From Acidimicrobiia bacterium (GTDB taxonomy: Bacteria; Actinomycetota; Acidimicrobiia; Acidimicrobiales; Bin134), in assembly GCA_022819825.1 (NCBI GenBank), contig JAJEGM010000015.1, positions 48,915 through 112,914 on the forward strand: a stretch of 64,000 nucleotides of DNA, in the 5' to 3' direction. This document shows positions 18,239 through 27,390 of this stretch, piece after piece; position 1 is the first letter of the stretch; every line of letters starts with the position of its first letter. A program made the translations under genes and the position numbers. The notes under the pieces are model-generated. The model was not told where the DNA came from and searched no databases. It saw nothing but the letters and a program-made list of their open reading frames with translations.

Positions 18239-19138
18239 ATGCCTGAGCTGCCGGATGTGGTGGTCTATCTGGAGGCGCTGGATCGGCATGTGATGGGGCG
18301 GGAGTTGCGCAAGATCCGAATAGTCGGCGTCAGCCTCCTCCAGACTTTTGATCCACCGATCAGCGAGGCTGAGGGGCGAACGGTGGTCGGCACCAAGCGG
18401 ATGGGCAAGCGGCTGGTGCTGGAGCTGCGCGGGGCTGATGAGCTGTTCCTGGTGATCCACCTGATGGTGGCGGGGCGGTTGCGGTGGCGGGATGAGGTGG
18501 GGGCCAAGCCGCCGGGGAAGATCGGGTTGGCTGCCTTCGACTTCGACCACGGCACCCTGGTGCTCACCGAGGCCAGCAAGCGCAAGAAGGCGTCGCTGTG
18601 GCTGGTCCGGGGTGCCGACGCGCTGGTCGAACAGCACGATAGGGGCGGAGTGGAGCCGCTGGAGGTGGACGAGGCTGAGTTTCGCGACGCCCTTACCGGC
18701 CGAAACCGCACCCTCAAGCGCGCCCTCTGCGATCCCACCGTGTTCAGCGGCATCGGCAACGCCTATAGCGACGAGATCCTGTTCCACGCTGGACTGTCCC
18801 CGGTGCAGCGCACCGGCAACCTTGATGACGACGAGGTCACCCGGCTCTACGAGGCCACCCGAACCACGCTGGTCGACTGGACCGAGCGCCATCGCCTAGC
18901 AGTTGGCGACGGCTTCCCCGACAAGGTCACTGCCTTCCACGACGACATGGCCGTCCACGGCAAGTACGGCCAGCCCTGTCCGGTATGCGGGATTCCCGTC
19001 CAGCGCATCGTGTACGCCGACAACGAGGTCAACTACTGCCCCCAGTGCCAAACCGACGGCCGCATCCTGGCCGACCGCTCCCTATCCCGTCTCCTCAAAG
19101 ACGATTGGCCCCGCAGCATCGAAGACCTCGAAGACTGA
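18239..19138 (+). CDS. Fpg/Nei-family DNA glycosylase
   Basis: Bifunctional base-excision repair enzyme family removing oxidised bases (8-oxoguanine, FapyG or oxidised pyrimidines). The N-terminus PELPDV keeps the catalytic Pro2 and Glu3, but the usual second Glu (PELPEV) is Asp. The conserved Lys is in KRMGKRLVLEL. GIGNAYSDEILF is the helix-two-turn-helix block, and a zinc finger is formed by C247, C250, C267 and C270. 299 residues. The D6 variant and the NYCPQCQTDGR ending suggest a distinct subfamily, so I do not assign mutM or nei. Stands alone on the plus strand. Confidence 0.88.
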   Translation: MPELPDVVVYLEALDRHVMGRELRKIRIVGVSLLQTFDPPISEAEGRTVVGTKRMGKRLVLELRGADELFLVIHLMVAGRLRWRDEVGAKPPGKIGLAAFDFDHGTLVLTEASKRKKASLWLVRGADALVEQHDRGGVEPLEVDEAEFRDALTGRNRTLKRALCDPTVFSGIGNAYSDEILFHAGLSPVQRTGNLDDDEVTRLYEATRTTLVDWTERHRLAVGDGFPDKVTAFHDDMAVHGKYGQPCPVCGIPVQRIVYADNEVNYCPQCQTDGRILADRSLSRLLKDDWPRSIEDLED

Positions 19139-19194
19139 TCGGCAGCTTCCCCCGCAGCGAACTATCTTCCCGATGTCGATAAGGAGGCCGCAGC

Positions 19195-20139
19195 ATGAGT
19201 TCGTTCAGTCGAGAGTCCACCGCGGAAGAGGTCGTTGACGGGCTTGACCTGTCGGGCCAGGTCTTCATGATCACCGGCACAACCAGCGGGCTGGGTGAGG
19301 AGTCGGCCCGGGTGCTGGCCGCCCGCGGGGCCCGGGTGGCCATGCTGGCCCGGAATCCCGAGGCCAATCTCGAGGCCGCCGAGCGCATTCGCTCATCGGT
19401 GCCCGACGCCGACCTGTCGACGCATCAATTGGATCTCTCTGATCTGTCCAGCGTGGAGAGATTCGCCGCCGAAGCCGCCGACCAGTTCGACCGCATCGAC
19501 GTGCTGATGAACAACGCGGGGGTGATGTGCTGCCCATTCGGTCGAACCTCCGACGGCTTCGAGATGCAATTCGGCACCAACCATCTGGGCCATTTCGCCT
19601 TAACCGCCCGGCTGCTACCGCTGCTGCTCCAAGCTGAGAATCCCCGGGTGGTGACCCTGTCGTCGGGGGGCCATCGCATTTCTGACGTCGACCTCGACGA
19701 CCCCAACTTCGAGACCACCCCCTACGACCCCTGGGTGGCCTATGGCCGGTCGAAGACCGCCAACATCCATTTCGCCGCCGAGTTGGCTCGGCGCTTCGAC
19801 GATGAACTGCTCTCGCTGTCGGTCCATCCCGGCGCGATCCCTACCAAGCTGGGCCGGCACATGACCAAAGAGATGATCGAGGGCATGAGAGAACGAGCCA
19901 AGGCCAGCTCGTCCTCAGGCCAAGGCCTCCAATACAAGACCCTAGAGTCGGGCGCCGCCACCCAGGTATGGGCGGCTACCGCTCCCGAACTGGCCGACAA
20001 CAACGGTAAGTATCTGGCCGACTGCAACGTGGCCGAGCCGGGAACAGGAGAGATCGGCTACGCCCCCCACATTTACAACCCGCCCACCGAGGCTGCGCTG
20101 TGGGAATTGAGCGAGCGCCTCGTTGAATTGTCCTTCTAA
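19195..20139 (+). CDS. Short-chain dehydrogenase/reductase
   Basis: NAD(P)-dependent oxidoreductase of the SDR superfamily, 314 residues. Cofactor motif TGTTSGLG near residue 31, NNAGV near 106, catalytic Ser in TLSSGGHRI and the YxxxK pair as YGRSKTAN near 183. The layout resembles the retinol-dehydrogenase/WWOX-like long SDR group. Preceded by AAGGAGG at about 19181-19187, a strong site for ATG 19195. Its stop abuts the convergent ADC-like gene directly. Substrate unknown. Confidence 0.88.
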   Translation: MSSFSRESTAEEVVDGLDLSGQVFMITGTTSGLGEESARVLAARGARVAMLARNPEANLEAAERIRSSVPDADLSTHQLDLSDLSSVERFAAEAADQFDRIDVLMNNAGVMCCPFGRTSDGFEMQFGTNHLGHFALTARLLPLLLQAENPRVVTLSSGGHRISDVDLDDPNFETTPYDPWVAYGRSKTANIHFAAELARRFDDELLSLSVHPGAIPTKLGRHMTKEMIEGMRERAKASSSSGQGLQYKTLESGAATQVWAATAPELADNNGKYLADCNVAEPGTGEIGYAPHIYNPPTEAALWELSERLVELSF

Positions 20140-20904
20140 CTAGGGCTGGCGGGGGCCGCCCCGGGTGCCAGGCCAGCGGGAGCCGCTGATGACGTCGGCG
20201 CTGGGCCAGAACGCATCGGGATCCAGCGGGCCGGCGTTGGTGATCTGCCGGTCGATCATACGATTGGTCACCAGCTGCGCCGTGAGCTGCTCAACGATGG
20301 GGAAGTAGCGGGCTACGGGATCCCAGGGGCTGTCCAGCAACCGCAGTTCGCCGTCGATGTCCTCGACGTGGGTCTGCTCGAAGGTGGTGGCCACATCTAC
20401 CACGTGGGGTGGGAAGTCGTATTGCTTCTCAGCGCCGCCAATGGCCCGGGAGTACTTGGTCCACCACTCGTGCTCGGTGAACTCTCCAGCCATCGGCTCC
20501 ACCGCTCCGGTCACATCGCCCTCGAACTCGAGGAACGTGTAGCCCTGATGGATGGTCCGGGCCTCCACCCGGTTGCCCAGGCGATAGAAGCGGATGTCGC
20601 ACGGGTACTTGGGCTGGCCGTTGGTCTCGCCGCTGATGAAGATGGCGGCCTCCTGGTCGATGCCCAAGCCCAGGCTGTACTGACCGCTCACGCCCTTCCA
20701 ACTGGCTGGCACCTTCACGCTCACGCCGTACTCCGGCTCGCCCAGCACGGGCACGCAGTACACCCCTACGGTCACGATCGGTTCGCCCGCGGTAAGCCCC
20801 GGCGGGAGAACTTGCTCAATGCCAGCCGGATCGGTCCGATACGTGACGGTCAGCTTCGGCCAGCCGGCGACCTCGCCGGGCCGGCTCATCGGGGTCTCAG
20901 ACAT
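20140..20904 (-). CDS. Acetoacetate decarboxylase-family protein
   Basis: 254-residue member of the ADC superfamily, whose founding member decarboxylates acetoacetate through a Schiff-base lysine. The segment GQPKYPCDIRF near residues 90-100 sits where the ADC lysine pair occurs, but only one Lys is present, so decarboxylase activity is uncertain. ATG 20904 is chosen because GGAGG lies 6 bases upstream. The extension to 20976 lacks one. Divergent from the MidA-like gene across 166 bases that include TTGACA at 20967-20972 on the plus strand. Confidence 0.72.
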   Translation of the reverse strand: MSETPMSRPGEVAGWPKLTVTYRTDPAGIEQVLPPGLTAGEPIVTVGVYCVPVLGEPEYGVSVKVPASWKGVSGQYSLGLGIDQEAAIFISGETNGQPKYPCDIRFYRLGNRVEARTIHQGYTFLEFEGDVTGAVEPMAGEFTEHEWWTKYSRAIGGAEKQYDFPPHVVDVATTFEQTHVEDIDGELRLLDSPWDPVARYFPIVEQLTAQLVTNRMIDRQITNAGPLDPDAFWPSADVISGSRWPGTRGGPRQP

Positions 20905-21070
20905 GGTGCCTCCAGTGCCGGATACCGCGATCCACACGGTTCCGCTAATTCGATGGCCACAGTGTATTGACAACACAAATGCCGCGCACCGCTGAGGTTC
21001 CCAGTTGCCTGCATCGCCATACTGGAACGGTGGAATTCACCGTGCTTGGTAGCAAGGTTCTCTGATTTCG

Positions 21071-21988
21071 ATGGCAGGGTTCGCCGAGTTCATGGAACAA
21101 GCGCTGTATGACCCTAAGCACGGGTTCTACGAGTCGGGCCAAGCTGGACGACGCGGCGGCCACTTCATCACCAGCCCCGAAGTGGGGCCACTGTTCGGCG
21201 CGGTGGTGGGCCGGATGCTGGACCGCCGGTGGGACGAGTTAGGCCAACCCGATCCGTTCACCGTGATCGATGCCGGCGCCGGACCAGGCACCCTGGCCCG
21301 CACCGTGGCCAAGAGCGAGCCCGGCTGCACACCCGCGCTGCGCTGGATCAACGTCGAGCACAGCGCCGCGGGACGCGCCGCCCACACCATTGGCAGTTCA
21401 CAAGCCGACATGCCCGACGGCCCGATCACCGGGGTGATCGTGGCCAACGAACTGCTCGACAACCTGCCGCTGCGCCTATTCGATCCCGACGGCAGCGAGG
21501 TGGGCGACCGCCGCCCCAGTACCGAGACCCGCCTAACCCCCCGCCAGGATCAAGCCTGTGCCTGGTTAGCGAGGGCCCTGTCCATCCTGGACCAAGGGAC
21601 CGTGGTGGTTATCGACTACATGAGCACCACCGAGGAAATGGCCACCCGACCTTGGCCGGAGTGGCTGCGGACCTATCGGGGACACGAGCGGGGCGATGAC
21701 CCGTGGACCGCCCCTGGAACCCAGGACATCACCAGCGAAGTGGCCCTCGACCAACTCGCCGCGGTATGCGCTCCCACCCGAGTCGCCGATCAGGCCACTT
21801 GGCTGCGGGCCTACGGCATCGACGACCTGGTGGACGAGGGGGCTGCCGCCTGGCGGGCCGGTGCCGCCCAAGGCGATCTGGCTGCGTTGGCCGGACGCAG
21901 CCGGGCCATAGAAGCCGAGGCCCTGCTGGACCCCGCCGGTCTGGGCGGCTTTACCGTGGTCGAATGGGACGTGCCGACGCCAAACTGA
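21071..21988 (+). CDS. MidA/NDUFAF7-like SAM-dependent methyltransferase
   Basis: 305-residue class I methyltransferase of the COG1565 (DUF185) family. N-terminal FAEFMEQALYDPKHGFY and GGHFITSPEVGPLFG are family hallmarks, and DAGAGPGTLAR near residue 77 is the SAM-binding loop. VANELLDNLPLRLF follows. The mitochondrial homologue NDUFAF7 methylates an arginine of the NuoD-equivalent subunit during complex I assembly. Bacterial substrates are not known, and the nuo operon 4 kb away makes the same role possible but unproven. Shorter than the usual 350-400 residues. Confidence 0.82.
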   Translation: MAGFAEFMEQALYDPKHGFYESGQAGRRGGHFITSPEVGPLFGAVVGRMLDRRWDELGQPDPFTVIDAGAGPGTLARTVAKSEPGCTPALRWINVEHSAAGRAAHTIGSSQADMPDGPITGVIVANELLDNLPLRLFDPDGSEVGDRRPSTETRLTPRQDQACAWLARALSILDQGTVVVIDYMSTTEEMATRPWPEWLRTYRGHERGDDPWTAPGTQDITSEVALDQLAAVCAPTRVADQATWLRAYGIDDLVDEGAAAWRAGAAQGDLAALAGRSRAIEAEALLDPAGLGGFTVVEWDVPTPN

Positions 21989-22001
21989 CCTGAATCAGGT
22001 C
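21987..22001. terminator. Palindrome at convergent gene ends
   Basis: A 15-base palindrome (7-bp arms, one-base loop) spans both stop codons of the convergent MidA-like and DUF6941-like genes. It may serve as a short bidirectional transcription end, but there is no U-run, so confidence is low. Confidence 0.3.
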
Positions 22002-22408
22002 TTGGCCCGGACTGCGGCTCGAAATCCCAGCGCCACCGGGTTCGCTCCTTCGACTTCTGGGTGGATGGCCACCTGATAGCGGCCCCGCGTCGGCAGCTTC
22101 ATTGCCCGAAAGTCGGCCACAAACGGCACGTTGACCAGCTCGCCCGGATCATGGCTTGAGCCCAGCTTCACCTGTACTTCTCCCACCATCTCGGCCAGCT
22201 TTCGCCCATCGGCGTCTTCAACCCGCACCCTGATCTTGTTGGCGTTGGCGGCCTCCACCGGCGACATCTCCAGCACCAAGGCCAGCATCACGCCGATCGG
22301 TGCGGGAAACGACTCCCGATACACCCGGGTGATACCCGCCGAGCTCACAAACAGCAGTCCCTCCCGCACCTGGGCGAAATCGCACAGTGTGGCAACCCTG
22401 ATCTCCAT
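21995..22408 (-). CDS. DUF6941-like conserved hypothetical protein
   Basis: 137 residues. The N-terminal segment VATLCDFAQVREGLLFVSSAGITRVYR, mostly beta-strand, and the central KIRVRVEDADGRKLAEM resemble the small actinobacterial DUF6941 family, of unknown function. No signal peptide, no transmembrane segment, no catalytic motif that I recognise. Convergent with the methyltransferase (6 bases apart) and divergent from acs. Confidence 0.6.
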   Translation of the reverse strand: MEIRVATLCDFAQVREGLLFVSSAGITRVYRESFPAPIGVMLALVLEMSPVEAANANKIRVRVEDADGRKLAEMVGEVQVKLGSSHDPGELVNVPFVADFRAMKLPTRGRYQVAIHPEVEGANPVALGFRAAVRAKT

Positions 22409-22464
22409 GATCGCCGATCAGCTTTCTGCCCGCAGGAACGCCACTAGATGACCATAACCCCTCA

Positions 22465-22513
22465 GAGACGACAGAATGCCAAGTGTCCAAAACCTCTGTG
22501 AGACGACAGAATG
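22465..22513 (+). repeat. 14-bp direct repeat, 35 bases apart, upstream of acs
   Basis: GAGACGACAGAATG occurs at 22465-22478 and again at 22500-22513, exactly 35 bases apart, in the 150-base region between the DUF6941-like gene and acs. It could be a pair of regulator sites on the same helix face (about 3.3 turns) or the trace of a tandem duplication. Confidence 0.8.
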
Positions 22514-22558
22514 TAGGCTCGCCGCGCTGTTCCGCGAGAGCATCGGAAAGGACCGACC

Positions 22559-24517
22559 ATGGCTGAAGCCACCATCGAGGACTATTACGTCGAAGAGCGC
22601 ACCTTCGCTCCGTCCTCCGATTTTGCCGCCGCCGCACTGGCCAACGACCGCTCGCTCTATGACGAGGCGGAAGGTGACTACGAGTCGTTCTGGGCCCGAC
22701 AGGCACGCGACCTGTTGAGCTGGGACACCGACTTCAGCACCGTTCTGGAGTGGGATCTGCCCTTTGCCCGCTGGTTCATCGGCGGCACCCTCAACGTGTC
22801 GTACAACTGCCTCGACCGCCATGTTGAAGCAGGCCAGGGCGACAAGATCGCCTTCCACTGGGAGGGTGAGCCGGGCGACACCCTCACCATCACCTACGCC
22901 GACCTGCTCACCGAGGTGTCCAAGTTCGCCAACGTGCTCAAGGGGCTGGGATTGGGCGCGGGCGATCGGGTGGCCATCTATATGCCGATGATCCCCGAGC
23001 TGCCGGTGGCCATGCTGGCCTGCACCCGCATCGGGGTGGCCCATTCGGTGATCTTCGGCGGCTTCTCCCCCGACGCCATCGTCGACCGCTGCGAGGATGC
23101 CGAGGCCCGCCTAATCATCACCGCCGACGCCGGCTACCGCCGGGGTGCTCCCTCGCTGCTGAAGCCCAACGTGGACACCGCCCTCAGCCAGGGGGCGGCT
23201 TCGGTGGAGCACGTGGTGGTGGTCAACCGCTGCGACACCGACGTCGACATGGCCGAGGGCCGGGACCTGTGGTGGCACGACCTCATGGCCGATGCGTCGG
23301 CCGACTGCCCGCCCGAGCCCATGGACTCCGAGGCGCTGCTCTATCTGCTGTACACCTCGGGCACCACCGCCAAGCCCAAGGGCATCATGCACACCACCGG
23401 CGGGTACCTAACCCAGGTGGCGTTCACCCACAAGTACGTTTTCGACCTCAAGCCCGACACCGACGTGTACTGGTGTGCGGCCGATATCGGCTGGGTCACC
23501 GGCCACAGCTACATCGTGTACGGCCCGCTGGCCAACTGCGCCACCTCGGTGATCTACGAGGGCACCCCCGACACCCCGGACCGCGACCGCCTCTGGGACA
23601 TCGTGGAGCGCTACGGCGTCACCCAGCTCTACACCGCCCCCACCGCCATTCGCACCTTCATGAAGTGGGGGGCGCAGGAACCGGCCAAGCACGACCTGTC
23701 CAGCCTGCGGGTGCTGGGCACGGTGGGCGAGCCCATCAACCCCGAGGCGTGGATGTGGTACCACACCCATATCGGCGAGGAGACCTGTCCCATCGTGGAT
23801 ACCTGGTGGCAGACCGAGACCGGCGGCCACATGATCTCCCCGCTGCCCGGGGTGACCACCACCAAGCCGGGGTCGGCCACCCATCCCATTCCCGGGGTAT
23901 TCGCCGAGCTGGTGGACGACGACGGCCGCCCGGTGGAGCGAGGCGGCGGCTACCTCACCATCACCCGCCCATGGCCGTCGATGCTGAGGGGCATCTGGGG
24001 CGACCCCGAGCGCTACCGGGAGACGTACTGGAGCCGGTTCGAGGGCCGCTATTTCGCCGGCGACGGGGCCAAGATCGACGACGACGGCTACCTGTGGCTG
24101 CTCGGCCGGGTGGACGACGTGATGAACATCTCCGGCCACCGAATCTCCACCACCGAGGTGGAGTCGGCCCTGGTGGACCATGCCGCGGTGGCCGAGGCCG
24201 CCGTGGTGGGCGCGGCCGACGACACCACCGGCCAAGCCATCATCGGCTACGTCATCCTACGAGGCAGCCACGACGCCACCGACGAGCTGGGCGAGGAGGT
24301 CCGCCAGCATGTGGCCACCAAGCTGGGGCCCATTGCCCGCCCCAAGACGGTGGTGCTGGTTCCCGACCTGCCGAAGACCCGCTCGGGCAAGATCATGCGC
24401 CGTCTGCTGCGGGATGTGGCCGAGGGCCGCAGCCTGGGCGACACCACCACCCTGGCCGACCAGTCGGTGGTGGACGAGATCCGCACCCGGGCCGCCGAAT
24501 CCCCCCAAGAAGATTGA
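22559..24517 (+). CDS. acs: Acetyl-CoA synthetase (AMP-forming)
   Basis: Activates acetate to acetyl-CoA through an acetyl-AMP intermediate, in the cytoplasm. 652 residues, the usual length. AMP-binding motif YTSGTTAKPKGI near residue 265, the TWWQTETGGH block near 420, GRVDDVMNISGHR, and the C-terminal PKTRSGKIMRR whose Lys611 is the known acetylation and switch residue of the family. ATG 22559 follows GGAAAGGACCGACC, an adequate site. Overlaps the start of the next gene. The short direct repeat upstream may be regulatory. Confidence 0.95.
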   Translation: MAEATIEDYYVEERTFAPSSDFAAAALANDRSLYDEAEGDYESFWARQARDLLSWDTDFSTVLEWDLPFARWFIGGTLNVSYNCLDRHVEAGQGDKIAFHWEGEPGDTLTITYADLLTEVSKFANVLKGLGLGAGDRVAIYMPMIPELPVAMLACTRIGVAHSVIFGGFSPDAIVDRCEDAEARLIITADAGYRRGAPSLLKPNVDTALSQGAASVEHVVVVNRCDTDVDMAEGRDLWWHDLMADASADCPPEPMDSEALLYLLYTSGTTAKPKGIMHTTGGYLTQVAFTHKYVFDLKPDTDVYWCAADIGWVTGHSYIVYGPLANCATSVIYEGTPDTPDRDRLWDIVERYGVTQLYTAPTAIRTFMKWGAQEPAKHDLSSLRVLGTVGEPINPEAWMWYHTHIGEETCPIVDTWWQTETGGHMISPLPGVTTTKPGSATHPIPGVFAELVDDDGRPVERGGGYLTITRPWPSMLRGIWGDPERYRETYWSRFEGRYFAGDGAKIDDDGYLWLLGRVDDVMNISGHRISTTEVESALVDHAAVAEAAVVGAADDTTGQAIIGYVILRGSHDATDELGEEVRQHVATKLGPIARPKTVVLVPDLPKTRSGKIMRRLLRDVAEGRSLGDTTTLADQSVVDEIRTRAAESPQED

Positions 24518-25005
24518 GCGGCCCTACCGACACATCCCACTGGAGATGGCGCGACGGCCCCATCGGTGGCGGCCCCGCGGTGATTGTGGATGTGGACGGG
24601 GTCATTTCCGATGCCAGCAGTCGCCAGCACTTGGCCAAGGCCCGCCGCTGGGATGAGTTCTTCGCCGGCTGCCCCGACGACCCCCCGCTGGAGGCGACGG
24701 CGGCGTTGGTCAGATCACTGGCCGCCGACCTCACGGTGGTGCTGCTCACCGCCCGCCCCTGGCACCTGCTCAGTGACACGCTGGTCTGGCTGAAGATGCA
24801 CGAGGTCCGCTGGGACCTGCTGATCCTGCGGCCCCCCAGCAGCGGCGGTTCGTCGCGGGCGTACAAAGCCACCGAGGTAATCAACCTCCGCCACCACGGA
24901 TTCGACTTGCTCTACGCCCTCGAAGACGACCCCCGCAACGTGGAGATGTACGCCGAGTCCGACGTCCCCTGCGTCTACGTCTACTCCGGCTACTACGACC
25001 GCTGA
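24514..25005 (+). CDS. HAD-superfamily phosphatase-like protein
   Basis: 163 residues. VIVDVDGVISDASSRQHL near residue 23 is a HAD motif I (DxDG), and VVLLTARP is motif II with Thr, followed by LEDDPRNVEMY, an acidic motif IV. The fold matches the small polynucleotide-kinase-3'-phosphatase-like group. I take TTG 24514, which overlaps the acs stop as TTGA. GTG 24580 is a possible later start that would cut 22 residues but keep motif I. Function beyond phosphatase is not clear. Confidence 0.7.
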   Translation: MSGPTDTSHWRWRDGPIGGGPAVIVDVDGVISDASSRQHLAKARRWDEFFAGCPDDPPLEATAALVRSLAADLTVVLLTARPWHLLSDTLVWLKMHEVRWDLLILRPPSSGGSSRAYKATEVINLRHHGFDLLYALEDDPRNVEMYAESDVPCVYVYSGYYDR

Positions 25006-25016
25006 CGAGCGTGATC

Positions 25017-25346
25017 TCAGGTGGCCGGGGGTTGCGGCCAAGCGCCCACGATCGGGTGGTCGGCGTCGACCGGTCCCACGCCAGCAGCACCGCCTGGTGC
25101 TTTGAGGCCGGTCATCTCGAAGAATCCCGCATTGACAGTGGTGAATTCCTGGTATTCAGCGGGGAGAAACGTCTCGGGGTAGATGGCTTCCACGGGACAG
25201 GCTGGTTCACAAGCCCCGCAGTCGATGCATTCGTCGGGATTGATGTAGAGCATCCGCTCCCCCGTATAAATGCAGTCCACCGGGCATTTGGACACGCAGG
25301 CAGCATCTTTGACATCAATGCAGGTGGGACCGATCACGTAGGTCAT
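25017..25346 (-). CDS. fdxA: 7Fe ferredoxin (FdxA type)
   Basis: 109-residue soluble electron carrier with one [3Fe-4S] and one [4Fe-4S] cluster. First set: C in [11 protein letters not shown] and SKCPVDC. Second set: [14 protein letters not shown], complete. The C-terminal extension [15 protein letters not shown] is normal for actinobacterial FdxA. ATG 25346 overlaps the upstream stop as ATGA with CGGGAG just before it. Third gene of a coupled minus-strand operon with the GMC flavoenzyme and its small subunit, which suggests it accepts electrons from that enzyme. Confidence 0.93.
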   Translation of the reverse strand: MTYVIGPTCIDVKDAACVSKCPVDCIYTGERMLYINPDECIDCGACEPACPVEAIYPETFLPAEYQEFTTVNAGFFEMTGLKAPGGAAGVGPVDADHPIVGAWPQPPAT

Positions 25347-25762
25347 GAGCACTCCCGATAGCCGGGATGGCGCTCGTAAACCCGCTCGAGCATGTCGAGA
25401 TAGTCGGGCTCGGATGCGACCGACAGCGGGTTGGGCTGTTGGCCGGGATAGCCGGTCAGTCGGCGCACCTCGGCGCTGAGAAAATAGGCACCCACAACAG
25501 TCGTAGACAGCACGGCAAAGTCACCGGGCCGCTGTGAGGCCAGATGGCGCACGAAGGCATCGAGACCTTCCGCAGGTGCCTCATCGAGAAGAGACAACAG
25601 CGGCTCGGCAAGAGCAGGGGCGGCGTCCAGAAACCGATCGAGCAAGCCCTCCGAAACGCCGACCGCTGAGGCCGCAGGCATATTTCGTCCCTCAGGCACG
25701 AGCACATCGGCCAGGCGGTCCAGCGTGAGACGTTGGGCTGGTGTCGGCCCAGAGCCACTCAT
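25343..25762 (-). CDS. Putative small subunit of GMC dehydrogenase (gluconate-2-dehydrogenase subunit 3-like)
   Basis: 139 mostly helical residues: [23 protein letters not shown], then [19 protein letters not shown] and a Tyr-rich [14 protein letters not shown] tail. Pattern and placement directly after a GMC oxidoreductase match the subunit 3 family. No Tat or Sec signal is visible, so the complex appears to be cytoplasmic, unlike periplasmic gluconate dehydrogenases. Start and stop both overlap neighbours as ATGA. The assignment rests mainly on context. Confidence 0.6.
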   Translation of the reverse strand: MSGSGPTPAQRLTLDRLADVLVPEGRNMPAASAVGVSEGLLDRFLDAAPALAEPLLSLLDEAPAEGLDAFVRHLASQRPGDFAVLSTTVVGAYFLSAEVRRLTGYPGQQPNPLSVASEPDYLDMLERVYERHPGYRECS

Positions 25763-27390
25763 GCAGGAATCTCCTGCGACGCCCGAGCCTCAATCAGATG
25801 ATCGGTCACCCGTAGCGCGTTCGCCATGATCGTGGCCGTTGGATTGGCCGACCCGCCGGTCACGAATACACCGCCGTCGATCACATAGAGGTTGGGCACG
25901 TCGTGGGCGCGGCACCAACGATCCACCACTGAAGTCTGAGGATCGTTGCCCATCCTGGTAGTGCCCAGCACATGACCGATTCCGGTAGGCCACACGTCGC
26001 GCACGAGGGTGGACACCGCTCCCGATGCCTCTGCCGCCTCAACGGCGCGTGCCACATTGAAGTCGAGCATTCTTCTGGTGTTATCCGACACCCGGTACTC
26101 GACGTGAGCGGCGGGCAGTCCCGACGAGTCGCACATCGTCGGATCAAGGGTGACCCGGTTGTGGTCTTCGGGGAGATCCTCGGCCTGGATGCCCCAGGTG
26201 AAAGCGTGTCCGAACACCTCATCGGCCGCCCGATGGAAGTTCGCGCCCCATACGGCTTCGAAGCCATCGTGACGATGAGCCTCCTGGTACTCCGCCGCGG
26301 CAAACATGGGCCCTCCATGCGGCATCACCATCCATTTGGCACCGCGCAGGAAATCACGGTCGGGGTGGGTCTCGGCGAACTCCAGCGAATAGATGACCTG
26401 CCCCCAGGGACCCTGCCAGCTGTCGAGGGGATCCTCGCAGACGACCGTCACCGTGCGGTAAGGATGCTGCATAAGTCGTCGTCCCACCAGTCCCGAAGAG
26501 TTGGCCAGACCGTCGGGGAACCGCGATGACGCCGACAACAGCAATAAGCGAGCGGTTCCCACCGCGTTCGCGGCCAACATCACCACCTGCGCCTGCTGGA
26601 AATGCTCGACGCCATCGCGATCCAGGTATGCAGCGCCTTGCACACGGCCCTGCTCGTCCACGGGGATCTCCGTCACACGAGCGCCGGTAACTAGGCGGGC
26701 TCCGGCGGCCTGCGCGGAAGGCCAGTGGGTGAGCGAGGGGGTGGCCTTGGCGTTCTCCGGACATCCGATCATGCATGTACCCCGCCGCTGGCAAGCCTGA
26801 AGGCTGCCGTGGCGGCGCGAGGCAATTGCGTTGGCACCGGGCCACCAATGCCAGCCCAGGCGGTCCATCCCCTCGGCGGCAACCCGTCCAATCTTGCCGA
26901 TGGGTATCGGCGGGTTGGGGTAGGGATCCATCTCGGGCAGGGCCGGGTCGCCGCCCAAACCAGACACCGACATGTCACGGGCCACCTGTGCGTAGCAATC
27001 AGCCAGATCGCCCCAGCCGATCGGCCAATCGTCGGCGATGCCATCAAGTGTCCGCACCCTGAAGTCCGAGGCCAGCAGCGTCTGCCACATGGCTGCCCAC
27101 TGCACCAGACCTCCGCCGACCCCGTTGTACATAACGGGGCGAACATCCGCGTCGCCGGTCAGAGGGTAATCGGCCAGTCCCTGGCGGACATTGGGATCGG
27201 GATTCCAACGCTCAACCCATGCCAGCTCAGCCTCTGGTTGGGCACTCATGTAATCTGCCGGACCAACCCAGTCGCCCTGCTCAAGACAGACCACCTCGAA
27301 TCCGGCGGCTGCCAGGCGAGCGGCGGCGACCGAGCCCGAGGCACCGGCGCCAATTATCAGAACGTGCGATTGGTGCCCCTGCGTCACCAT
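25759..27390 (-). CDS. GMC-family FAD-dependent oxidoreductase
   Basis: 543-residue flavoprotein that would oxidise an alcohol or sugar-like substrate. FAD site HVLIIGAGASGSVAAARLA at residues 8-26, a Cys-rich stretch CQRRGTCMIGCPENAKATP near 200, and the C-terminal GMC block HVLGTTRMG plus FVTGGSANPTATIMANA with the catalytic His/Asn pair. The Cys cluster is typical of the dehydrogenase rather than oxidase branch. ATG 27390 is chosen because any longer frame would cross the divergent regulator. First gene of the operon with subunit 3 and ferredoxin, so electrons probably go to ferredoxin rather than to O2 or cytochrome c. Confidence 0.88.
   Translation of the reverse strand: MVTQGHQSHVLIIGAGASGSVAAARLAAAGFEVVCLEQGDWVGPADYMSAQPEAELAWVERWNPDPNVRQGLADYPLTGDADVRPVMYNGVGGGLVQWAAMWQTLLASDFRVRTLDGIADDWPIGWGDLADCYAQVARDMSVSGLGGDPALPEMDPYPNPPIPIGKIGRVAAEGMDRLGWHWWPGANAIASRRHGSLQACQRRGTCMIGCPENAKATPSLTHWPSAQAAGARLVTGARVTEIPVDEQGRVQGAAYLDRDGVEHFQQAQVVMLAANAVGTARLLLLSASSRFPDGLANSSGLVGRRLMQHPYRTVTVVCEDPLDSWQGPWGQVIYSLEFAETHPDRDFLRGAKWMVMPHGGPMFAAAEYQEAHRHDGFEAVWGANFHRAADEVFGHAFTWGIQAEDLPEDHNRVTLDPTMCDSSGLPAAHVEYRVSDNTRRMLDFNVARAVEAAEASGAVSTLVRDVWPTGIGHVLGTTRMGNDPQTSVVDRWCRAHDVPNLYVIDGGVFVTGGSANPTATIMANALRVTDHLIEARASQEIPA

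Noticed and set aside
23269..24513. Long plus-strand frame in front of the HAD phosphatase, inside acs
   Set aside because: Off-frame reading of acs, rich in Arg/His/Pro. Only the part after 24514 is a real gene.
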